Positions 57,824-64,000 of a DNA stretch of 64,000 nt are shown one piece after another. Location of the stretch: assembly GCA_949130485.1 (NCBI GenBank), contig OX422193.1:4074871-4138870 (forward strand). The letters are read 5' to 3'. Source of the stretch: Agelas oroides. Lineage: Eukaryota; Porifera; Demospongiae; Agelasida; Agelasidae. Made by a program: the position numbers and the translations under genes. The first letter of the stretch is position 1. The number at the start of each line of letters is the position of its first letter. Under the pieces are notes generated by a model. The model had not been told where the DNA came from, did no database searches, and was given only the letters and a program-made list of their open reading frames with translations.

Positions 57824-60800
57824 TGTGTGTGTGTGTGTGATGTGTGTGTGTGATGTGTGTGTGTGTCTGTGTGGGTGTGTGTGTGTGTGGGTGTGTGTGT
57901 GTGTGTGTGTGGGTGTGTATGTGTGGGTGTGGGTGATTGTGTGTGTGTGTCTGTGTGGGTGTGTGGGTGTGTGTGCATGCATGCGTGTGATGGTGAGGTG
58001 GGGGTCGGGAAGAGGTGTATGAGCAGATAGATAGGTAATTGAGTGGGTGGATGAGCTTCCACACAGGTATTTAGTCGACTTTGGATGTTGAAGAGTAGAG
58101 TCTAGAGTCTAGAGTGTGGGTCTTTACAGTCTATGGTGGCAATGAAGGTTGATCTAGGGAAGAGAGTAGGGGGTAGGGACTAAACTGAAGGTGGGTACAA
58201 CTGCAGATACTATCTCTGTTGGTGCAGTGCTAACCACAACTTCATGGAGGAGAGTGGTTGATTAGTGTTGCCTTTCACGCCCACCTCCAGCCACAGTTGA
58301 CACCATGGGGTCTAGACATATGGGCTCATTAAGTTGATATCTGTATAGCTACAGAGCAGTTAAAAAGACAACATAAGTTCCAGCAAAGGGGCAATTCTGA
58401 CTTCTAACGCATAGCTGTTGAAGGGTGGCTGCTTGTACTGTACATGATACTGTATGTATGTGTTCCAGGATTATTGAGGTGGAGCCGTCAGTGAACATCA
58501 ATGAGGGGAGAGGTGGGGACATTGTGAAGGTGTTGGACAACCGGATCATTGGCAAGGTTGACCAAAGACCAAGGGACAAGGAAGAAGGTGGGGAGAGGGG
58601 GGGGAGGAGGAAGACAGGATTAGACTGAGTGGGGTGGAAGAAGTGCTGTAGATACATGTTACTGTATCATAGCTTGAAGTCAACCAACGGCTAGAGTTTA
58701 CCACATTTAGTACATGTGTGTATACAATTGTTGGATATTTTGTTTTACCCAAGTCTATAGTATAGCTCTTGGTTCTTCAAATTCCTCAATGTATTCGCAT
58801 ACACACAGTCACATTGCTTCCATACATGTGATCACATTACTTCATAAAAAGGCTCAGTATGTGTCTCCAGTGCACTAAGTTGGGTGACAGATGTTGATTC
58901 AGTGAGGATTTAAGGGCTTTAGAGCTTCACACTTTCTGACACACAAACACTGACTCTATACCCACCTAACAGTGCTCTTAAAATGTTTTTCAGAAAGTGA
59001 TTTTGGGGTTGGTCCACTGTGCTTCTCAACCCTCAACATGTCCATGCATTCCAACTCTCATTGCAGTGAACCAGAGGCAGTCTCCGCAGCCCTTCTCCCC
59101 ACCCTCACCCTCACAGCAGAACAGGAAGAAGGGCAGCATCCCCTCAGAAGGATCTTCCCTTCCTGGTACGTTCCTCTCTCACCTCCTCCCCACACTCAAC
59201 TTGAGATAGGCCCAGTGTTCAAGTATAGGTGTGGTAGTCTACCTCTATACTGTGTCCTTACATCAGTTTGTGACAGAGCTAGACTGCTTTACTAGGCTAC
59301 TGTATGTTTTTGTTCACAATAACACTCCTTGCACTTCCTCACCCACTTACGTACCTTCCTTATTCTTCTACGCCTCCCCCTCCCATCATCCTCCTCCTCC
59401 CATCATCCTCCTCCCCCTCCCATCAATGCCATCATCCTCCCCCTCCCATCATCCTCCCCCTCCTATCATCCTCCTCCCATCATCCTCCCCCTCCCATCAT
59501 CCTCCCCCTCCCATCATCCTCCCCCTCCCATCATCCTCCCCCTCCCATCATCCTCCCCCTCCCATCATCCTCCCCCTCCCATCATCCTCCCCCTCCCATC
59601 ATCCTCCCCCTCCCATCATCCTCCCCCTCCCATCATCCTCCCCCTCCCATCATCCTCCCCCTCCCATCATCCTCCCCCTCCCATCATCCTCTCCCTCCCA
59701 TCATTCTCCCCCTCCCATCATTCTCCTCCTCCTCCTCCTCCTCCTCCTCCTCCTCCTCCTCCTCCTCCTCCTCCTCCTCCCCCTCCTCCTCCTCCTCCCC
59801 CTCCTCCTCCTCTCTGTAGGCTCCCTTACTACACTAACTCCAGCCGGAGTCCCATTCATTTTCATTGTTCTTCTTTTACTTCTCCTCTTAATATACATGT
59901 GTTTCTGCTCCTACCTCTTTCCTTCTCCCATCTCTCCTCCTCCTCCTTCTCCTCCTCTCTGTAGGCTCCCTCACTGCACTGACTAACTCCAGCCACAGTC
60001 CCAAAGTCACCAGTGGTTCTGCCCGTAGCCTGGAGCACAAAGCAACTCTTGGCCCTCCTCACGCCTACCCCACCACAGTCAAGAGCACGTCCATGGACTC
60101 CTTCAAACCCACTTCATCTGGCCATCCCACAGGGACACCTGTACTAAATGGGGAAACAAGGAGCTACTCAGATTCATCAGGGTTAAACAGCATCAGTGAG
60201 AATGCAAGCGTACCTGCACATGAAGAAAAGGTATGCACATTGTTGAGCTTCTGCTCAAACACAGGCACTATGATTAGCCCCTAAGAGGAAAGTTTGTATG
60301 ACAGCACTGTAACTTAAACATGCAGGTCCAGAAAGTCTTATGGCTCCAAAAACCCGTCTAACAGCCATTTCATGTAGCTTCTACCAACATACCTACATAC
60401 CTACATGTACAGCCTGTCTACAAGCAAATGTACACATACACACACCTGAAACCCTTTTTCTTATACATCTGCACAAGACTGTATGTTGCCCTAGTCTGGT
60501 CCCCAGATTCTCAGCACAGTACATATATACACTGTACTGGGGTCTTGCTGAGGGTCTGGGGACGAGAGTATATGCTGTCCCTGCTTATTTCGAATGTAGA
60601 TATACCACTACATTGCATACATGCATAGATGAGGCCAAGTGATGAGAGGTCAAAGGTCACAGAGACATCCACATCAGAGACTGGAAGTGGAGAAGGTGCA
60701 CATTTGGATCACGGCCGTGATGCTAGGTTGGCTATTCATGTGCCTGGCTGGAGTGGCCCCATGCAACAGAAACCAAGGTCAGAAACTGGGGCCAGGGATA

Positions 60801-61658
60801 TAATGGCTAAGCGCCTTACCATGAGGTTACTAACGTGGGTGGGGTGGGAGGCCTGATCATATGCTCAGGAATTTGTCAAGGAATATTTGTAAAGGAATGT
60901 CACACTTCAGGTAAGAATGCATTAGCATGCATTACCCATGGTGACAGCTACCGAATTAAGTACCGTAGATCTGGAAATTTTCGTTGTAAAAATGATTTGC
61001 ATAAGCCACAAAAAATAAAAAAATACAAAATATACTTGACAACAGATAATCATTACTGTCAGCACACATACACACAGTTTCAACACAGCACATTTTCATA
61101 CACACATTTTCACAGCACAGCTAGCTAGTTATTTTGGACGAGATGGCCTCTTCTTCGATACCCACAGGTCACTCGTGGCAAGCGCATCACAACTTTCTCA
61201 GTGCATGTCCAATAAATCGCCTATCTTTACTGCTGCAATATGTGCCTACAGCGTTCTTCGGTTCTCTTTCGCACCTGAGTAGTTTGCCCACAGCTGTGTG
61301 GTAGCCACGAACACAGCAAGCTGTTCGTACTCCACGCTTTCTTGGTGTGCGTAGTCTCATTCCAGATCACTAAACCTGGGAACGTAGAATCGATTTATTA
61401 CCATTACAAATTTCGTGGGTATCCTAGACCACGGAAATATTCTTACACGAGATAATACATGAAAATTTTACAACATGAAAGTTTGCAGATCTATGGTATT
61501 TTGAAAAACTATGTGAGTGATAGCAATCATTCCACACAAGTGTAGGCATGTGCAAATACTATTTGAACTATATGAGTTCCACTTGTGCACTTGTATAGAA
61601 ATTGAGATGTCGTATCATCTAGCTAGAATTCCACCTTGTACTGTATACCCCCTCTTCA

Positions 61659-61710
<52 letters not shown>

Positions 61711-63517
61711 GGGTCTCTGGCAGAGGAGCTATTGGTGGGTGGCTCGAAGGAAGGTAGTCCCAGTTCCTCACCAAACAAATCCTCACAGGAAAGATCAAAG
61801 GTACTGTGGGACAGACCTGAGCATGCATGTGCACTGTGGAGTAGGTACCAGCACAGAACACAAGAGTAGTGGTTCCTCTTGAATACTTTCTGGTATGTAC
61901 ATATGTGTACCGTACCACATTCTTCCCCCAGATTGGTTCTACAGGTTGCAGTAGTGTACGAACATTAAATTAAATTGTACATTATACACTGTGTGACGTA
62001 CAGCTACAACAGAGCAGCAGTCTCTAACAATACACAGGTTCATCACCCACTCAAGTTCACATGTGATGCTCTTAGTATAGCAGACCCATCTCCTGGACTT
62101 CCCATGACTACACTATACCTGCATGGCACATGGCATTCCATGCAGTAATACATAAGCTATAGGACCATCGTGTTTGTTATGCTATGAGGACACTGGTGCT
62201 GAGCCTTCAGGTGTGCAATATGTTACTAAACCAGAGGCCTGGAAATGCCACACCCCAGGAAACATGTACACAATTGTCATGTCGGCTACTGTTGGTCTGA
62301 CCTCCTTGTACATGTATATGTATAACCCTTATCCTTTCCCTCCCTCCTCTCAATCTTCCCCATCTTCTTTCCTCTCTCTCTCTCTTCTCTTCGGCCTTTC
62401 CTCCTGCAGTACCCTTTATTATCCTCCAACTCCCGGGAGGAACTAATGCGCAAGTATCGTGGTGTCAACCGTAGCTCATCCAAGCGTCGCCAAGATCCCT
62501 ATGCTGATGCAGTAGTGCTCGCACGTCGGCTGTATATGCTGGATGGGTACAAGAAAAGTGAAGTGGCACACCAACTGGCTGACATGTGCGTTCCTTCAGC
62601 CTCACTATATTTGGCTATGCTCTGTACATCTATATGGTTGACATTGTCAGTGTGAAACTGAATGCATCATTATGTCTCTAGGTCAGAACATGGCCGGACT
62701 GTCGCAAGAGAGTACCTAAAATTCTTTGAGTTTGAGGGAGTGACCCTAGACAAGGCTCTTCGTCAATTCCTGTCTTTCTTCAGCCTGACAGGTACCTGTG
62801 TAGCCATGTGCATTGATGTATGAAGAACATGTACACTCACCCCACTGTCCTCCCCTGCCCCTTCTCCCTTAGGTGAGAGTCAAGAGCGAGAAAGGGTGAT
62901 GGTGTACTTTTCTGAGCGGTACTTTGAATGTAATCCAGACACCTTCCCTAGCCCAGGTGGGGGTACATTATTGTTACAATAGATGCTAGTTTAGATGAAT
63001 AGAGCTATCCATAACTTTAGCTCTTTGTCTTGTTGGATACACTTCTAATTTCACACTCAAATTGTAAGTCCCTAGCCCTACCGACCAGCTTTATAATCCC
63101 TGCGAAATGACAAGCAGCAAAAGTTGCTACTGTGGGCAATATTTACGTGCACAATTTTGATTCTGTGCTACCCTGTACAATCATTTTGTTCCCCACAGAC
63201 ACTGTCCATGGATTGACTATAGCCGTGCTGCTTCTGAATACAGATATACACACCAACGTAAGTCAACTAGCATAATAGACAGAGCCCTAATCTAATCTAT
63301 AGCACAACTGTCACATTGATGTTGTACATTTCGTTATGTGTCTAAAGTTTGTGTACAATATACTTGTGTCTAAGACTCTCCTTCCCACCCTCCACACACA
63401 CTCACACACACACACACACACACACATGCACAGCATGGACGTCATAAGATGACTTTCCCTCAGTTTGTGTCCAATCTCCAGCAGATACGAGTCAGCCTAC
63501 CCAAAGATATGCTCAAA
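55310..63517 (+). CDS. EFA6: EFA6/PSD-type Arf guanine nucleotide exchange factor, 14 exons, 3' partial
   Basis: Predicted Arf6 exchange factor at the plasma membrane and cell cortex. Coding exons: 55,320-55,472, 56,458-56,524, 56,958-57,011, 57,579-57,753, 58,469-58,587, 59,067-59,165, 59,965-60,230, about 60,629-60,777, 61,710-61,800, 62,410-62,585, 62,682-62,791, 62,873-62,956, 63,199-63,257, 63,434-63,517. All join in phase: 562 residues so far. Residues about 4-85 are a PDZ domain (ligand loop FGFSILGG at 21-28). Residues 151-189 hold EPSVNINEGRGGDIVK and VLDNRIIGKV, like the conserved N-terminal EFA6 motif. Residues 190-390 are Ser/Pro-rich. The Sec7 domain starts near 410 (LARRLYMLDGYKKSEVA); TGESQ carries the catalytic glutamic finger at Glu488, and VLLLNTDIHTN is at 524-534. 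The rest of Sec7 and the PH domain should follow beyond the edge. Exon 8's start is the least certain junction. Confidence 0.9.
57754..57985. repeat. (GT)n microsatellite starting at a splice donor
   Basis: Exon 4 of EFA6 ends at 57,753 and the intron begins inside the GT run, so many GT dinucleotides compete as donors. The run is interrupted by GTGATG and GTGGGTG units further on. Confidence 0.95.
59373..59815. repeat. 17-bp minisatellite followed by (CTC)n
   Basis: Units of CCATCATCCTCCCCCTC, about 20 copies with some shorter, run to about 59,720, then CTC triplets to 59,812. It acts as an extreme polypyrimidine tract ahead of EFA6 exon 7. Long Pro/Ser reading frames across it are artefacts of the repeat. 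Confidence 0.95.
59811..59862 (+). pseudogene. duplicated acceptor and start of EFA6 exon 7 (decoy)
   Basis: CTCTCTGTAGGCTCCCTTAC plus about 30 bp closely matches the true acceptor and exon start at 59,957-60,003 (CTCTCTGTAGGCTCCCTCAC). The copy lacks ACTG, changing the frame, and diverges after AGTCCC. If used as an acceptor at 59,819 it would add intron sequence. Confidence 0.7.
60491..60570. repeat. 80-bp hairpin in EFA6 intron 7
   Basis: CTAGTCTGGTCCCCAGATTC on the left pairs with GGGTCTGGGGACGAGAGTA on the right, with an inner CAGTAC..GTACTG pair. It resembles a miniature of the TAGCCTCG elements (ACTAGTCT..CCCAGA) but is a separate sequence. Confidence 0.7.
60961..61498. mobile_element. 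MITE with TA flanks in EFA6 intron 8
   Basis: The left end CCGTAGATCTGGAAATTTTC and the inverted right end CCATAGATCTGCAAACTTTC are flanked by TA on each side (60,961-60,962 and 61,497-61,498), as for mariner-type MITEs. No coding capacity. Confidence 0.75.
61664..61709. repeat. (CA)n run ending in the acceptor of EFA6 exon 9
   Basis: About 20 CA units run directly into CACACAG|G, so the acceptor of exon 9 is made from the microsatellite. A second (CA)n run at 63,399-63,424 lies just before the acceptor of exon 14 (ATGCACAG). Confidence 0.9.
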
Positions 63518-64000
63518 GTATGACATTCAGTGAAGAGTATTGAATTATAGCAGGGGAGGGATTTTGCCACTTTTGCTGTGATTACAATATACCTGCTTTA
63601 CACTTGGGAATTAATGAGGCTGGATATGCCACGCCACCAGCCAAGATTGAGAGATACAAGTATCTCATGTTCCTTTACTACCACTTACACTAGAACCTCC
63701 AAGTTAGTTCACCCATTTGGCACAATTGATCACCAACAGCAGCAGTTCACATGTTGTGGTAGCATTTTTACAATCACTTTCATACTGAAGTGCACACTGA
63801 GTTCTCAAGTAGTTGCCATTTATCTCTTAGTGAGTACATGTGTGAAACTGCAGGCTGTGTGTTATACAAACATTTCCCACTGTACAGCAAGTTTCTGGCA
63901 CTACACATGTATATGATGTGAGCATATTGTACTACTCATGTGCATTAAACCCACACAGTGGTACATGTAGGTTATGTAACGAGATAGCCAAACTACCCAC

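Noticed and set aside
57518..58064. Long Cys/Val and His/Thr reading frames on both strands
   Set aside because: They are translations of the GT/CA microsatellite in EFA6 intron 4. Only 57,579-57,753 is coding.
59231..59986. 251-residue and overlapping Pro/Ser/His-rich frames
   Set aside because: Generated by the 17-bp minisatellite and CTC run, which lack stops in several frames; no domain, and real exons flank it.

Overview
This is a eukaryotic, animal-type window: spliced genes with GT-AG introns, very dense short transposable elements, and no bacterial operons. The proteins and the mix of mobile elements (hAT, piggyBac, pogo, KDZ-like, MULE/CARF-like, Penelope-like, non-LTR) suggest an invertebrate metazoan. 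A sponge is my best guess, on style alone; the species cannot be fixed from the sequence.

Layout. 1-1.36 kb: minus-strand non-LTR retrotransposon remnant running off the left edge. About 1.85-14.7 kb and 22.6-33.2 kb: two direct copies of one gene-sized block. Each has a possible 5' UTR exon with a splice donor at its left end and, at its right end, a single-coding-exon gene for a leucine-rich, F-box-like protein (645 and 648 residues). Each copy carries its own load of insertions, so either copy can serve as the empty site for the other. Between the copies (14.7-22.6 kb) lie a KDZ-type transposase fragment and a broken CARF/MULE-like gene with one exon inverted. 33.5-48.0 kb: the gene for ribosomal protein uS11 (RPS14) on the minus strand. 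Its four coding exons join in phase to a complete 150-residue protein. Its introns hold a decayed piggyBac element, many MITEs and copies of one hairpin-ended element family. 48.0-55.3 kb: mostly non-coding, with a possible divergent promoter near 48.7-48.9 kb. 55.3 kb to the right edge: plus-strand gene for an EFA6/PSD-type Arf guanine nucleotide exchange factor. Fourteen coding exons encode a PDZ domain, a conserved EFA6-like N-terminal motif and most of a Sec7 domain; the PH domain should lie beyond the window.

The most unusual signal is a transposable-element family whose ends read TAGCCTCGT(A/T)CCCAGGC, with 9-bp target duplications and a hairpin just inside each end. The hairpin arms differ from copy to copy but stay complementary. 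One copy (40,258-40,899) carries the start of a RecQ-like helicase domain. Another (46,738-48,000) carries a short Cys-rich ORF and was hit by a second family member immediately after the first three codons of that ORF.

The two cellular genes (RPS14 and EFA6) have unrelated jobs, translation and Arf6/cortex regulation. The duplicated F-box/LRR-like pair looks like a lineage-specific expansion.
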